Below, one piece after another: positions 1 to 8,734 of a DNA stretch of 64,000 nucleotides. Source of the stretch: Jejuia sp. UBA6058 (GTDB lineage Bacteria; Bacteroidota; Bacteroidia; Flavobacteriales; Flavobacteriaceae). The notes under the pieces were generated by a model. That model ran no database searches. It saw nothing but the letters and a program-made list of their open reading frames with translations, and was not told the origin of the DNA. Location of the stretch: assembly GCA_002428965.1 (NCBI GenBank), contig DIYI01000018.1, positions 175,940-239,939 of the forward strand, read 5' to 3'. A program made the translations under genes and the position numbers. Each line of letters opens with the position of its first letter. The first letter of the stretch is position 1.

Positions 1-191
1 TTATCAATAATCTTTTTGGAGGTAGAATCTACACCCATTGCCTTCTTTAAATAATCCGAGGTCAAGTAGTAATCAATCCCTTCCGAAGAAATATCTCTAT
101 GTGCTTGATACATATATCCATAAATTGTGTATCCAGTAATGCCTAGGACAATTATTATAATTGCTATGATGTAACTCGCCTTCTTTTTCAT
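1..191 (-). CDS. OB-fold-like (tRNA_anti-like) membrane-anchored protein, partial
   Basis: An open frame starts at an ATG at 191 and runs off the left edge, so only about 63 N-terminal residues are visible. It begins with lysines followed by a strongly hydrophobic stretch (residues about 7-22, rich in Ile and Val), which is a membrane anchor or uncleaved signal. The visible part after it (HRDISSEG, then LTSDYLKKAMG) resembles the N-terminus of small flavobacterial tRNA_anti-like OB-fold proteins, which often sit beside YceI and cytochrome c genes, as here. The start overlaps the stop of the YceI gene (ATGA), so the two are translationally coupled. Family assignment is by resemblance only, because most of the domain is outside the window. 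Confidence 0.6.
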   Translation of the reverse strand, partial: MKKKASYIIAIIIIVLGITGYTIYGYMYQAHRDISSEGIDYYLTSDYLKKAMGVDSTSKKIID

Positions 192-754
192 TTTTTAACT
201 AGTTTAAAATCAAAGGTTACATTAACCACTTTGGCAATTTTGTTGCGTACAATTTTTGGAATGTCTATATCAAAATCAGCAGGCGTTACACTAAAAGTTC
301 CTGTCAACGAAATGATGTCATCTACTTTTTGAATACTTAAAACCGTTTCAATCTCCTTTTGCTTTCCGTGTAATTCAAGAGTACCCTTCAATTGTACTTC
401 CGTAGTTGTAGCGTTCAAAGTTTCAGTATCAAAATCAACCAGCTTACCCTTAAAAATGGCTTTCGGATAGATGTCAGACTCCATGTAGTTTTCATTAAAA
501 TGTTCTTCCATCAAGGAATTTTTAAATCGAAATCCTTTCATTAATGCCAAAGCGGCAATTTCATTAGTTTCAATATTATAAATGGCGGTGGTAGATGTAT
601 TGGTGGCTTTTACTTCTTCAAATAGTTTTTCTGAGGCTTCAAAAACTACAGTTCCGTTTTTATCAATGTATTTGTCTTGCCCGAAGCTTATACCGAATAC
701 GAGAAGGCATAAATAGCAAAGAAAAAGTTGGATTACGTTTGCGTTTGTTTTCAT
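188..754 (-). CDS. YceI-family periplasmic protein
   Basis: A 188-residue protein with an N-terminal signal peptide (hydrophobic core at residues 9-24, ending near FGQ), followed by a YceI-like lipocalin fold. The fold shows the conserved start, where residues around 27-40 form the first strand (NGTVVFEAS), the central FENSLMEEHFN-like segment, YPKAIFKG, and a late FDIDIPKIV...VNVTFDFKL. YceI proteins are periplasmic lipocalin-like binders of long isoprenoids or amphiphiles. The gene overlaps the downstream gene by ATGA and follows a cytochrome c lipoprotein by 17 bases, so the three probably form one transcript. The substrate cannot be inferred. Confidence 0.85.
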   Translation of the reverse strand: MKTNANVIQLFLCYLCLLVFGISFGQDKYIDKNGTVVFEASEKLFEEVKATNTSTTAIYNIETNEIAALALMKGFRFKNSLMEEHFNENYMESDIYPKAIFKGKLVDFDTETLNATTTEVQLKGTLELHGKQKEIETVLSIQKVDDIISLTGTFSVTPADFDIDIPKIVRNKIAKVVNVTFDFKLVKK

Positions 755-771
755 TTTAAATGGTTTGGTTA

Positions 772-1137
772 TTAATTTTCTATACTACCTTCTTCAATCC
801 ATTGTTCTACCAAATCAATAGTTGCCTGAGGCAACCTTCCTGATGGAGGCATTGCTCTTGGTTCTCCTGTTTGTCTGCTAATGGATCTTAACAGTTGACC
901 ATTATCCGCTCGCGAAAAAACTTGATCAAAATTTACCAATGGGAAAGGTGCTCCATTTTGTGGTGGGTTGGAATGACACCCCAAACAATTATTATTGATA
1001 ATAGATTGAATTGTGTTGTCATACGTAATAGCTACGTTAGGATTTTGCTCCTCAATGAGATCACTTGGACTATCATTACTACATCCTAAGAGGAAAAGTG
1101 CCGATAAGCACAAAAGAGAAAGATGAATTGATTTCAT
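772..1137 (-). CDS. Cytochrome c domain lipoprotein
   Basis: The start at 1137 is preferred over a longer frame to 1188, because it places a clean lipoprotein signal (hydrophobic stretch ending LFLLGC) at the N-terminus. The mature protein, about 100 residues, carries one haem-binding CLGCH motif and a later methionine (AMPPSGR) that could be the axial ligand, as in planctomycete-type or class I cytochrome c domains. It is probably an outer- or inner-membrane lipoprotein facing the periplasm. It leads a three-gene minus-strand cluster with YceI and the OB-fold-like protein. The redox partner is unknown. Confidence 0.8.
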   Translation of the reverse strand: MKSIHLSLLCLSALFLLGCSNDSPSDLIEEQNPNVAITYDNTIQSIINNNCLGCHSNPPQNGAPFPLVNFDQVFSRADNGQLLRSISRQTGEPRAMPPSGRLPQATIDLVEQWIEEGSIEN

Positions 1138-1381
1138 AAGTTTAATTTTTAATGATAATATTTTATGAATGCCAGTATTTAAAGGCATTACAAAGGAATC
1201 TCTTAGAGCAAGATTTTACACTATAAACCTATGTGAGAGGGAAAAAATAGCTTTAAAAGGGAATATTTTTAGTTGAATATTTACTAGGAATATAGCAAAA
1301 GCGAATATTTGGGTTTGAAAAAGCATTAACGGAAATTCAATATTCAAAATGCTTATATTAGTCCTAGTTTTTTAATTGCTA

Positions 1382-2482
1382 ATGAGAAAGGACAAACTTT
1401 ATTTTCTTACATTTTTATCTATTGCAATAATTTATAGCGTCATTGCAAGTATGGCATTTCACTATTTGGTGAAGGAAAGCACATTGAAACTTTTAGAAAC
1501 CCACTTGGTATTTAGCAAGAAAGAAGCAAAGTCGTTTTCTACGCTTTTAAGTCAACAATTATCTCAAAATATTTCGAAGGATTCGCTACAGCACAATATT
1601 CAACAAAGTTTGAATGGCACTGATTTAGACATGGGCTTTTTAAGTATTTATGATTGGTCTGGAAAAGTGGTGGCGCATCCAGATATAAAAAACGTTGGTC
1701 TGTTGGCTAGTCCAAACAACTCCTATGTGTCTTCTGTAAATGATGATTTGACGCCGAATACATTTTATGATTTATTACATAATGAAAGTGATACCATAGC
1801 CGCAGAAACTATTGAAAAACAATCTAAAGTTATTGCGCTTAGCTCCATTCAAAACTCTGATTGGATATTGGCAGCACATGTAAGAACAGATAATATTCAA
1901 AATCAAATAGGCGATTTTAAACAACAATTTCTTGCGGTTTTTCTGGTTATGGGACTTTTTATTGTGATATCTGCTGTTGTTATACTTAGAATTTTTGGTA
2001 GTTCTTATGAAAAAACACTTGAGCTTAAAAATGAGAAGCTCGAAGATGAAGTGATAAACCTTTCTAAATTGAATAGTGCCGTTGGAGAGTATCAGCAAAA
2101 AGTAAGTGAGGGGAGCACTATAACTGAAACAGAATCTAGCACGTCTAAAAAGCGGCTTTTAACTTATGTCAGGAATGAATTGGTTCCAGTTTCCACTGGT
2201 GATATATCATATATCTATACTGAAAATGCCATCACCTATGTGATATGTAGAGATAAAAAACGTTCTACTTCCAATTTAAGTTTAGATGAATTATCTACGC
2301 AATTGGATGAATCTGTGTTCTTTAGAGCAAACAGGCAATTTATCATTTCCATCGCCAGTATTGAGAAAATTGTGAAGTATGGGAATAATCAACTTAAGAT
2401 TTTAGTGACGCCCGATTCTGAAGCTAGTATCATTATTAGTAAAAATAAAGCTGCTCAGTTTAAACAGTGGTTGAATATTTAA
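1382..2482 (+). CDS. Membrane sensor with C-terminal LytTR DNA-binding domain
   Basis: A 366-residue protein. The ATG at 1382 is preferred to an in-frame TTG two codons upstream. Transmembrane segments lie near residues 6-27 and 181-203. The roughly 150 residues between them form an extracytoplasmic sensor that resembles a Cache-like domain (FLSIYDWSGKVVAHPD, then a segment containing SSIQNSDWILAAHV). A short coiled linker (ELKNEKLEDEVINLSKL) leads to a C-terminal LytTR domain at about residues 265-366, with the typical VSTGDISYIY, FFRANRQFIIS and KWL-like end. It is therefore a one-component, membrane-bound transcription regulator. It is divergent from the cytochrome cluster, which is a plausible target. 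The signal it senses is not evident. Confidence 0.8.
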   Translation: MRKDKLYFLTFLSIAIIYSVIASMAFHYLVKESTLKLLETHLVFSKKEAKSFSTLLSQQLSQNISKDSLQHNIQQSLNGTDLDMGFLSIYDWSGKVVAHPDIKNVGLLASPNNSYVSSVNDDLTPNTFYDLLHNESDTIAAETIEKQSKVIALSSIQNSDWILAAHVRTDNIQNQIGDFKQQFLAVFLVMGLFIVISAVVILRIFGSSYEKTLELKNEKLEDEVINLSKLNSAVGEYQQKVSEGSTITETESSTSKKRLLTYVRNELVPVSTGDISYIYTENAITYVICRDKKRSTSNLSLDELSTQLDESVFFRANRQFIISIASIEKIVKYGNNQLKILVTPDSEASIIISKNKAAQFKQWLNI

Positions 2483-2580
2483 AAAAGGGTTTTATTAAAT
2501 ACCCTTCATTAAACAAGTTTAAACGAAAGTGTATTACTACCATTATAGTTAAGGTTTTTTTTAAAGATAAATTCCATAAG

Positions 2581-2606
2581 AAAGGGTTACAGAATTGCAA
2601 CCCTTT
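2581..2606 (-). terminator. Hairpin terminator downstream of the TonB-dependent receptor
   Basis: The arms AAAGGGTT (2581-2588) and AACCCTTT (2599-2606) pair perfectly around a 10-base loop. The hairpin lies just past the stop of the minus-strand receptor gene. The T-run on the minus strand is weak, so termination efficiency is uncertain. Confidence 0.5.
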
Positions 2607-2628
2607 CAAAATTAATTGTTGTCAATTT

Positions 2629-4878
2629 TTAAAATCTTACTGATACTTTTCCCCGCAAGAAAAAGGGAACGCCTGGTGTAAAATGAATTTCTTCTACAGA
2701 GTCTACTTCATTAAAAAGTCTACTTTCAGTAGCAAACTGTGTTTCGTTCCAATCTACATCAAAAAGGTTTTCAACAATCAATCCAAAAGTCCAATTATCA
2801 TAATTGTAATTCAAATTTAAATCTGTTACAAAATAACCTTCAGCTACAATAGAATTATCCTCGTTTGCAGGACGATCTTTTATATAACGATAATTAATCC
2901 CACCAGAAAACTTTCCTAAGTTATTAACCGTAAAACTACCTGCAGATGTTAAATCTGGAGCAAGAGGTATAAAATCTAGTCCATCTGGTTCTTCTGTGCT
3001 TCTGGCTACCGTATAATTAATATCAGTGTTAAAATATAACCAATCTGCGATTTCATATCGTAAACCAAAGTCTATACCATATCTAGCTGTTTCACCACTA
3101 GGTTCTACAATAGCTGCATCTCCTACATACACAAACTCTTGCTGTAAAAATAAGGACCATAGTGAGGCGTTTAAAACTAACTTATCCGACGGTTTTAAAA
3201 CGGTCCCTAAATCTGTGCTAAACGCAGTAGGTAATATCCTTTCCCCACTATTGGCTACCACAACTCTTGTGTCATTAGAATGAAATCCTAATCCAGTTTT
3301 AAGGAAAAGCTGAGTTTTTGGTGAAGCTGCATAAATGAAGTTCATTTTTGGGCTTAACAATATTTTATTTTCACTTTTACTATCATAAGTAACCGATAGT
3401 AAATCTTCATAATCATATCTAAAATAATCTAAACGCAAACCTGGGTTTAAAGTCCATTTATTAACTTTATAAGTGAGGTCTGCAAATGAAAATGCATTAA
3501 CCTCATCTACATTACCATAAGCCAATCTCTCTAACAATTCTTGCCTGTTCTTTGTACGAGACAATTGATTATCAGTAACATCATCATATCGAAATCCTAC
3601 TCCAACACGATACTTCAATTGTTTATCATGATCCTCTAAATGAAATGACTTTTCATAGACACTTTTTGCGCCAATAATTGTTCTATCTTCAAACTGACGG
3701 ATTTGGTCTGCATTAATAGGATCGTCTAAAAAGAATGTAAAGTTCGAAAACAATTCAAAGTCATAATTTGAAACGTAGGCTGAAGATGTTAAGCTAGAAT
3801 GTTCATCAAAGTATTTAATATGATTCATCCAAATATTGGTTCTACTTGTATTTCCGCCTTCGGTATCATCAATCGCTCCAAATCTACCTATTAAACCCTG
3901 ATCTACAGCTCGTTGTGGTATCTGACCTGAAGCATCCCATTTGCTTTGAAAATGAGAAATAGACAAGTTAAATTCCTGGTCTTTATAATTATTATAATTA
4001 TAACGCCCCATAATGTTTAAACGATTAAAATTTTGTGGAGAATCAAATACGCCATCTGTTAAGTTTAATTCACTAGCAACGTATGCATTACTGTTTTTTC
4101 CATCCCAAATTTTTAGCATACTCATAGCCCGAACGGTATTAAATTGACCAGCCTCAACAGAAATTAAATTCTTGTCAATTTTCTTTTTAGTAGAAATATC
4201 TACATAGCCTGCGGTGTTAAAATTACCTTTGTCTGCATAATAAGAACCTTTTCCAAAATCTAAATTCTCTATAGTTTCAGGGATAATAAAGTGCATATCC
4301 GCATATCCTTGACCATGAGCATGAGATACCATATTTACGGGTATTCCATCAACTTCAATAGCAATATCCGTTCCATGATCTATATCAAATCCTCTTAAGA
4401 AGATTTGTTCTGCTTTACCCCCTCCTGCATGTTGACCTATAAATAATCCAGGTATCTTTCTTAAGATCTCTTGTGAAGATTTTACTGGACTTGTTTTTAA
4501 ATCAACATTAACAAAATTACTTAGTACATTTACTTTTGAAACAACTAAGACTTGTTCTAAAGATGCAGGTGATATTTTCATAATTACCTGAATGGAAGCA
4601 CCTATATGGGACTCAACAATTGTGAGTTCATAAATTTCATAACCTAGTTGATAAAAATAAATAATATCGCCTACTGATATATCATCAATTTCAAAATAAC
4701 CAGAGACATTGGTATAGGTATAAGCACCCGTAGTTTTATTGTAGACGCCAACTCCTTGTACGGGCTTTTCATTGTCTTCGGAAATTACCGTTCCTTTTAA
4801 TTCATGTGCGTAAGTTATAGATATACCAAAAAGGCATATCAATCCTACTATTATGTTTTTCATAATGTTTAATTTCAT
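2629..4878 (-). CDS. TonB-dependent outer-membrane receptor (metal/zinc candidate)
   Basis: A 749-residue receptor. It has a signal peptide, then a carboxypeptidase-regulatory-like β-sandwich at about residues 25-105 (LKGTVISEDNEKPVQGVGV), then a plug domain (SSQEILRKIPGLFIGQHAGG, then FLRGFDIDHGTDIAI) and a 22-strand-type barrel ending in a C-terminal aromatic (VSVRF). A second possible start lies five codons in (4863), directly before the signal peptide. The plug carries a His-containing stretch (VSHAHGQGYADMHF) that also occurs in receptors linked to zinc or copper. It is the last gene of the minus-strand metal locus, 129 bases after a His-rich protein. Function in zinc or metallophore uptake is inferred from this context. 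The plug alone does not show the substrate. Confidence 0.85.
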   Translation of the reverse strand: MKLNIMKNIIVGLICLFGISITYAHELKGTVISEDNEKPVQGVGVYNKTTGAYTYTNVSGYFEIDDISVGDIIYFYQLGYEIYELTIVESHIGASIQVIMKISPASLEQVLVVSKVNVLSNFVNVDLKTSPVKSSQEILRKIPGLFIGQHAGGGKAEQIFLRGFDIDHGTDIAIEVDGIPVNMVSHAHGQGYADMHFIIPETIENLDFGKGSYYADKGNFNTAGYVDISTKKKIDKNLISVEAGQFNTVRAMSMLKIWDGKNSNAYVASELNLTDGVFDSPQNFNRLNIMGRYNYNNYKDQEFNLSISHFQSKWDASGQIPQRAVDQGLIGRFGAIDDTEGGNTSRTNIWMNHIKYFDEHSSLTSSAYVSNYDFELFSNFTFFLDDPINADQIRQFEDRTIIGAKSVYEKSFHLEDHDKQLKYRVGVGFRYDDVTDNQLSRTKNRQELLERLAYGNVDEVNAFSFADLTYKVNKWTLNPGLRLDYFRYDYEDLLSVTYDSKSENKILLSPKMNFIYAASPKTQLFLKTGLGFHSNDTRVVVANSGERILPTAFSTDLGTVLKPSDKLVLNASLWSLFLQQEFVYVGDAAIVEPSGETARYGIDFGLRYEIADWLYFNTDINYTVARSTEEPDGLDFIPLAPDLTSAGSFTVNNLGKFSGGINYRYIKDRPANEDNSIVAEGYFVTDLNLNYNYDNWTFGLIVENLFDVDWNETQFATESRLFNEVDSVEEIHFTPGVPFFLRGKVSVRF

Positions 4879-5007
4879 CCAGAAAAGAATATTTCTTTAT
4901 TATATCTTCTGGATAATTAATAAATAAAAAAGAGATTTAGTGATGATGAAAAATGCGAATAACGCGCCTTTCATTAATCACGAATAATGAAATTAAGAGT
5001 AGAATTC

Positions 5008-5442
5008 TTATTGCGGAGGATGATCGATTAGTTTTAAAAAGCCATCTCTAATATTTTTGTTTACAGAACTAAATTCTTTATCTATTAAAGATTCTTCATA
5101 AAACAATGGTTTGACAAAAGTTATTCTATTGCCAATGTGTTTATCGACTTTTTGTTTTGTAGTTGAAGGCATATCATGATCATGCTCCACTGACCCCTCC
5201 ATTAAATCCACCAACATATTCAGTAACTTGTGATCATGTAATTCGTGTTCTGAAAATTCAAAATCATGCTCAAAATGAAAATGTTCGTCACTATGCAGAT
5301 GTGAATGCCCAAAATTGCTACTGGTGGTTTCTAACAAGTGTACAAATGAATGTAAAATATCCCCTATTTCATGTGATAAAGGTTGCAATAAATACAAAAC
5401 CGATAAAGAAATAATACTAGTTTTAGAAAGGAATGATTTCAA
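5008..5442 (-). CDS. Small His-rich exported or membrane protein
   Basis: A 144-residue protein of no family I can name. The first 20-25 residues are hydrophobic (IISLSVLYLLQ) and act as a signal or anchor. The centre is rich in His, Asp and Glu (HSHLHSDEHFHFEHDF, then EHELHDHK and EHDHDM), typical of zinc- or nickel-binding segments. The C-terminal third (KHIGNRITFVKPLFYEES) is ordinary. It lies directly upstream of the TonB-dependent receptor on the same strand and has the same His-rich character as the ABC permease of this locus. It could be a periplasmic metal buffer or carrier for the receptor. The function is inferred from composition and position only. Confidence 0.7.
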   Translation of the reverse strand: MKSFLSKTSIISLSVLYLLQPLSHEIGDILHSFVHLLETTSSNFGHSHLHSDEHFHFEHDFEFSEHELHDHKLLNMLVDLMEGSVEHDHDMPSTTKQKVDKHIGNRITFVKPLFYEESLIDKEFSSVNKNIRDGFLKLIDHPPQ

Positions 5443-5495
5443 ATTATTGCATTTTATCTTGTAAAAACTTCAGCTATTGCAAAGTTAAAAATGTC

Positions 5496-6029
5496 TTATT
5501 TTTTCTTAGGTCTAAATGGTTTAATTACATCTTCATTGCACTCTAAAAAAGGGCCATTCATTAGATCTATACAATATGGAACCGCGGGAAAAACAGCGTC
5601 CAAGCATTCTCTTATTGACTTTGGTTTTCCTGGTAGGTTTATAATTAAACTACTTCCTCTTAAACCTGCCGTCTGTCTCGATAAAATAGCCGTAGGAACA
5701 TATTTTAAAGATTCCATTCTCATTAATTCTCCAAACCCAGGCATCATTCTATCACATACAGCTTCAGTCGCTTCGGGTGTAACATCTCTTTTAGCAGGCC
5801 CTGTACCTCCAGTTGTAACTACTAGACAACAATCTTGGTCATCAACCATTTCAATAATTGTACTTTCAATTATCTTCTGTTCATCAGGAACTATTTTATA
5901 GACTTCATGCCATTCAGATATCAAATAATCATTCAAAGAATCTATAATGGCTTTTCCGCTAATATCTTCATAAATACCAGCGCTAGCACGATCACTCACG
6001 GCAATGATTCCTATTTTGGCATTTGACAT
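5496..6029 (-). CDS. mog: MogA/MoaB-type molybdopterin adenylyltransferase
   Basis: A 177-residue MoCF-biosynthesis domain protein. Diagnostic motifs are GIIAVSDRASAGIYEDISG at the N-terminus, VVTTGGTGPAKRDVTPEAT in the middle and a late NLPGKPKSIRECLDAVFPAVP. These match MogA, which adenylylates molybdopterin before molybdenum insertion in the cytoplasm. Length is normal for the family. It is surrounded by metal-uptake genes rather than other moa/moe genes, and it is separated from the upstream gene by 114 bases, so it may have its own promoter. A role in the neighbouring zinc pathway is not suggested by its motifs. Confidence 0.88.
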   Translation of the reverse strand: MSNAKIGIIAVSDRASAGIYEDISGKAIIDSLNDYLISEWHEVYKIVPDEQKIIESTIIEMVDDQDCCLVVTTGGTGPAKRDVTPEATEAVCDRMMPGFGELMRMESLKYVPTAILSRQTAGLRGSSLIINLPGKPKSIRECLDAVFPAVPYCIDLMNGPFLECNEDVIKPFRPKKK

Positions 6030-6143
6030 ATTGACTATTTAAGCAGTTTAGTTATAAAAGTGACCAAATATTGAATATTTAAACAATTGTACGCAACCTT
6101 AAGATAAAGGATAATAAAGCACCATAAGTTGCATAAACTCTTT

Positions 6144-6584
6144 CTAATTGATTAATTCTCCTTTGGTTTCCGTAAAGATATAGTTGAAATGCTTTACATC
6201 CTCAGCATTTAGTTTAAACTTACCAGTAACAGTAACAATATCATCAGTTTTAAACTTTGGTTCAGATTCAAATTGAAGTTCTATAGCTGTTTCTGGACCT
6301 CCAACACCACAAAAAAAACAAGCCGACATTGGCCCCTTGGATAATATATAAAATTGCCTTTTAGGATCGATACTTAAAAAATAACCTGTTATAGTTAACT
6401 CTTTTCCTTCTAAAGCTTTAATAGATTCCGAAAAACTTGGATGTAAAAAAACAGCATCGTATTCCTCAAAATACTTATCCTTAAACGTTACATGAGATAA
6501 ATCTTTCCAAGTTATATCCTTTTGGGCAAAACAGGTTATACTGAAAAAAAGAAAAAATGGCAGCAAGATTTTATTTTTCATCAC
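6144..6584 (-). CDS. DUF3299-like periplasmic protein with CFFCG motif
   Basis: A 146-residue protein with a cleavable signal peptide (MMKNKILLPFFLFFSI, cleaved near CFAQ). The mature part is a small β-rich domain with conserved DITWKDLSHVTF, LEGKELTITGYFL, a CFFCGVGGPETAIEL segment and a late ELIN end. This arrangement matches DUF3299-type proteins, which occur beside FtsX-type ABC permeases in zinc-regulated loci of other bacteria. The paired cysteines could bind metal. Its start overlaps the end of the permease gene by 14 bases, so it is translationally coupled to the exporter-like ABC system. The biochemical role is unknown. Confidence 0.65.
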   Translation of the reverse strand: MMKNKILLPFFLFFSITCFAQKDITWKDLSHVTFKDKYFEEYDAVFLHPSFSESIKALEGKELTITGYFLSIDPKRQFYILSKGPMSACFFCGVGGPETAIELQFESEPKFKTDDIVTVTGKFKLNAEDVKHFNYIFTETKGELIN

Positions 6585-8052
6585 TTAATATTTCTGAAAC
6601 TTTCATTTTCATAATCGGATATACCGCAACACCAATTGAAACTGCAATAATCAAGAACACAAGTATTCCTATGCTCAATATATCTTTAAATGGCAATTGT
6701 TTAAGTGTGCTTTCATAGGGCATTACTTTTGCAAATTTAAGCATTAAAGGCAAAACTAGTTTCACCAAAGTAAGTCCAATTATAAATGCGACGCATATTA
6801 CCACAAAACCTTCATAAGCAACCATGCGTATCAACTGGAATTGAGTTGCTCCGTAAGTGCGCATAAGTGCCAAATCGAAGGCACGCTCTTTTACCATTTT
6901 GTACAAACTGATAAATATGGTAAGCCCAGATATTAATAAAATTAAATAGGCAATCCAAGTGATGGTCTTTAAACCAATACCCATATAGTTATATAACTTA
7001 TCTAATTCATACTTAGGTAAAGCTGCTTGCATATTGGTATCCTCATTGATTGATCTAGGTAATGTTAACAAACCGGTAGGATTTCTAAATGACACTAATA
7101 AAGAGGTGATCATTTTATCTTCATCATGTTCGGCATGCTCATGCTCTTCATGATGATGTCCTTCATATTCATGTTTATCATTATCAATGTGTTTTTCATG
7201 ATTATCACCTTTATGATCATTATGTTCATGTTCGTTTGATTCATGATCTTGATCTCCATGAGTATGGTTTTCATCTTCTTCATTAATAAACGAATGGTTA
7301 TCATGATCTTCATGATCTAAATGTTTATCGTGATTATGCTCTTCATGCTCATCATGGGCGTGTTCATTATGGGCATCTTGTTTTTCGTGATGTTCATTAT
7401 GATCAGTAGCGGCATGCGATTCATGATCATGACCTTCATGGTCGTGAACATCCCAAATACTTTGTAAATCTGAAATAATTAACCTATCAATTATCTTTTC
7501 AGTAGATTCAAGAATACCAACAACCGTAAATTTTTCATCATGTACATCAAAATCGTTATCTATTAGCCCATGCGAACTTAAAAAGGTGTCTCCAACCTCA
7601 AGGCTCGTAGCATTGGCAACTGCAAATCCAATAACAACTTCATAGGGTTTCTCAACATCTCTTCCACTTTCTAAATTGGCATTATACAAATGCACAAATT
7701 CTCCAGTGGTTCCTACTATTCTAAATCCTTTATAATTATCACCATATGAAATAGGAACTGTAGTCTCAATAAGTGGATTTTTGGTTATTTTTTTAGCTTC
7801 ATCATAAGAAATATTTCCCGTTGGATTATCAATATGTAATATGGAAGCCAGTACTAGCTGTAAAGGACTTCCTTTTGCACCAATTACCAAATCTATGTCT
7901 CCTAAATTGTTCTCCATTTGGTATTCAAAAGACGATTTTATTTGCTGTACCCCTAGTAATAATAAAATGCTTAGTGAAAGTGCAAAAACACTTAAAAAGG
8001 TATACAAAGGCTTAGATTTTAGATTCTTCCAACTTATCTTCCAAACATTCAT
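6571..8052 (-). CDS. FtsX-type ABC transporter permease with large His-rich periplasmic insert
   Basis: A 493-residue permease with MacB/LolC topology. One transmembrane helix (residues about 16-35) is followed by a large periplasmic domain and three C-terminal helices (about 365-390, 410-440 and 460-485), with a KERAFDLALMRTYGAT coupling loop. The striking part is residues 203-310 (DNA 7123-7446), which contain 33 histidines interspersed with Asp and Glu and form a metal-binding spacer within the periplasmic domain. The ATG overlaps the stop of the ATPase gene (ATGA) and the next gene overlaps its end, so these form one ABC unit. Related permeases accompany zinc-repressed operons. Whether it moves metal, a metal complex or a lipoprotein cannot be told. 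Confidence 0.85.
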   Translation of the reverse strand: MNVWKISWKNLKSKPLYTFLSVFALSLSILLLLGVQQIKSSFEYQMENNLGDIDLVIGAKGSPLQLVLASILHIDNPTGNISYDEAKKITKNPLIETTVPISYGDNYKGFRIVGTTGEFVHLYNANLESGRDVEKPYEVVIGFAVANATSLEVGDTFLSSHGLIDNDFDVHDEKFTVVGILESTEKIIDRLIISDLQSIWDVHDHEGHDHESHAATDHNEHHEKQDAHNEHAHDEHEEHNHDKHLDHEDHDNHSFINEEDENHTHGDQDHESNEHEHNDHKGDNHEKHIDNDKHEYEGHHHEEHEHAEHDEDKMITSLLVSFRNPTGLLTLPRSINEDTNMQAALPKYELDKLYNYMGIGLKTITWIAYLILLISGLTIFISLYKMVKERAFDLALMRTYGATQFQLIRMVAYEGFVVICVAFIIGLTLVKLVLPLMLKFAKVMPYESTLKQLPFKDILSIGILVFLIIAVSIGVAVYPIMKMKVSEILSDEK

Positions 8053-8678
8053 AACTCAACTGTATTTTTAAAATGGTCCTTAACTCTAGAATCATGAGTA
8101 ATTACTAATAAATTGGCATTATTCTGTTTTGCTTGTTTTTTTAGTAAATCAATAACATTAAAACAGTTTTCATCATCCAAACTTGACGTGGGTTCGTCTG
8201 CTAAAATCACTTTAGGCTGATGTATAACAGCCATTGCTATACTGAAGCGCTGTAACTGGCCCTCACTAAGCGTATTAATTTTGCTATGCTTGTGCGAACT
8301 TAGGTCTAGTTCTACCAAAAGTTCATCAATTTTTGAATCGTTGAAACTTTTTTTACTAAAATAAAGACGTGCCTTCAAGTTCTCAAAAACACTTAGGGAT
8401 TGTATGGCATGCTTTTTTTGAAAGACTAAACCAATGTTTTCTCCCCTAAAAGTATCTAACCTTGATTGTGACAACGCGCTTATATTTACTTCATCAATTA
8501 ACACTTTGCCACTTGAAGGAGAAATCAAACCAGCTAAAAGGTGTAAAAACGTAGTTTTTCCAATTCCGGATTTACCTAAAATAAGTAAATCTTCGTTAGT
8601 CTTTAAACTAATGTTGGGAAACGAGAACATATGTTCGCCTCCTTTATACTGAAATTTAAGGTGTTCTATTTGAATCAT
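8049..8678 (-). CDS. ABC transporter ATP-binding protein (LolD/MacB class)
   Basis: A 209-residue nucleotide-binding protein. The Walker A motif is GKSGIGKTT (residues about 34-42), the Q-loop GLVFQKKHAI, the signature LSEGQLQRFSIA, and Walker B VILADEPTSSLDD, followed by the H-loop VITHD. The short length and sequence match the LolD/MacB ATPases that pair with FtsX-type permeases. The downstream gene, which overlaps by 4 bases, is exactly such a permease. It acts at the cytoplasmic face of the inner membrane. It is part of the minus-strand metal locus, 56 bases after the HMA lipoprotein gene. Confidence 0.92.
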   Translation of the reverse strand: MIQIEHLKFQYKGGEHMFSFPNISLKTNEDLLILGKSGIGKTTFLHLLAGLISPSSGKVLIDEVNISALSQSRLDTFRGENIGLVFQKKHAIQSLSVFENLKARLYFSKKSFNDSKIDELLVELDLSSHKHSKINTLSEGQLQRFSIAMAVIHQPKVILADEPTSSLDDENCFNVIDLLKKQAKQNNANLLVITHDSRVKDHFKNTVEL

Positions 8679-8734
8679 TTTCTTGCTTATATAACGTAAT
8701 AAACTAAGGTTGAAACTTTATCTTTCATATTTTA

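Noticed and set aside
5467..5490. TTGCAAAGTT near the His-rich gene start as a degenerate zinc operator
   Set aside because: Only the first five bases of one arm fit; there is no inverted symmetry.
6128..6133. GTTGCA half-site upstream of mogA, a possible third operator copy
   Set aside because: The left arm does not match TGCAAC, so this is only a half-site and is expected by chance.
7110..7313. Met- and Ile-rich frame on the same strand as the permease
   Set aside because: It is an out-of-frame reading of the His-rich codons of the FtsX-type permease.
7123..7446. Simple-sequence repeat or CRISPR-like array in the His-rich region
   Set aside because: The periodicity comes from His/Asp/Glu codons in a coding frame; there are no conserved repeats with spacers.
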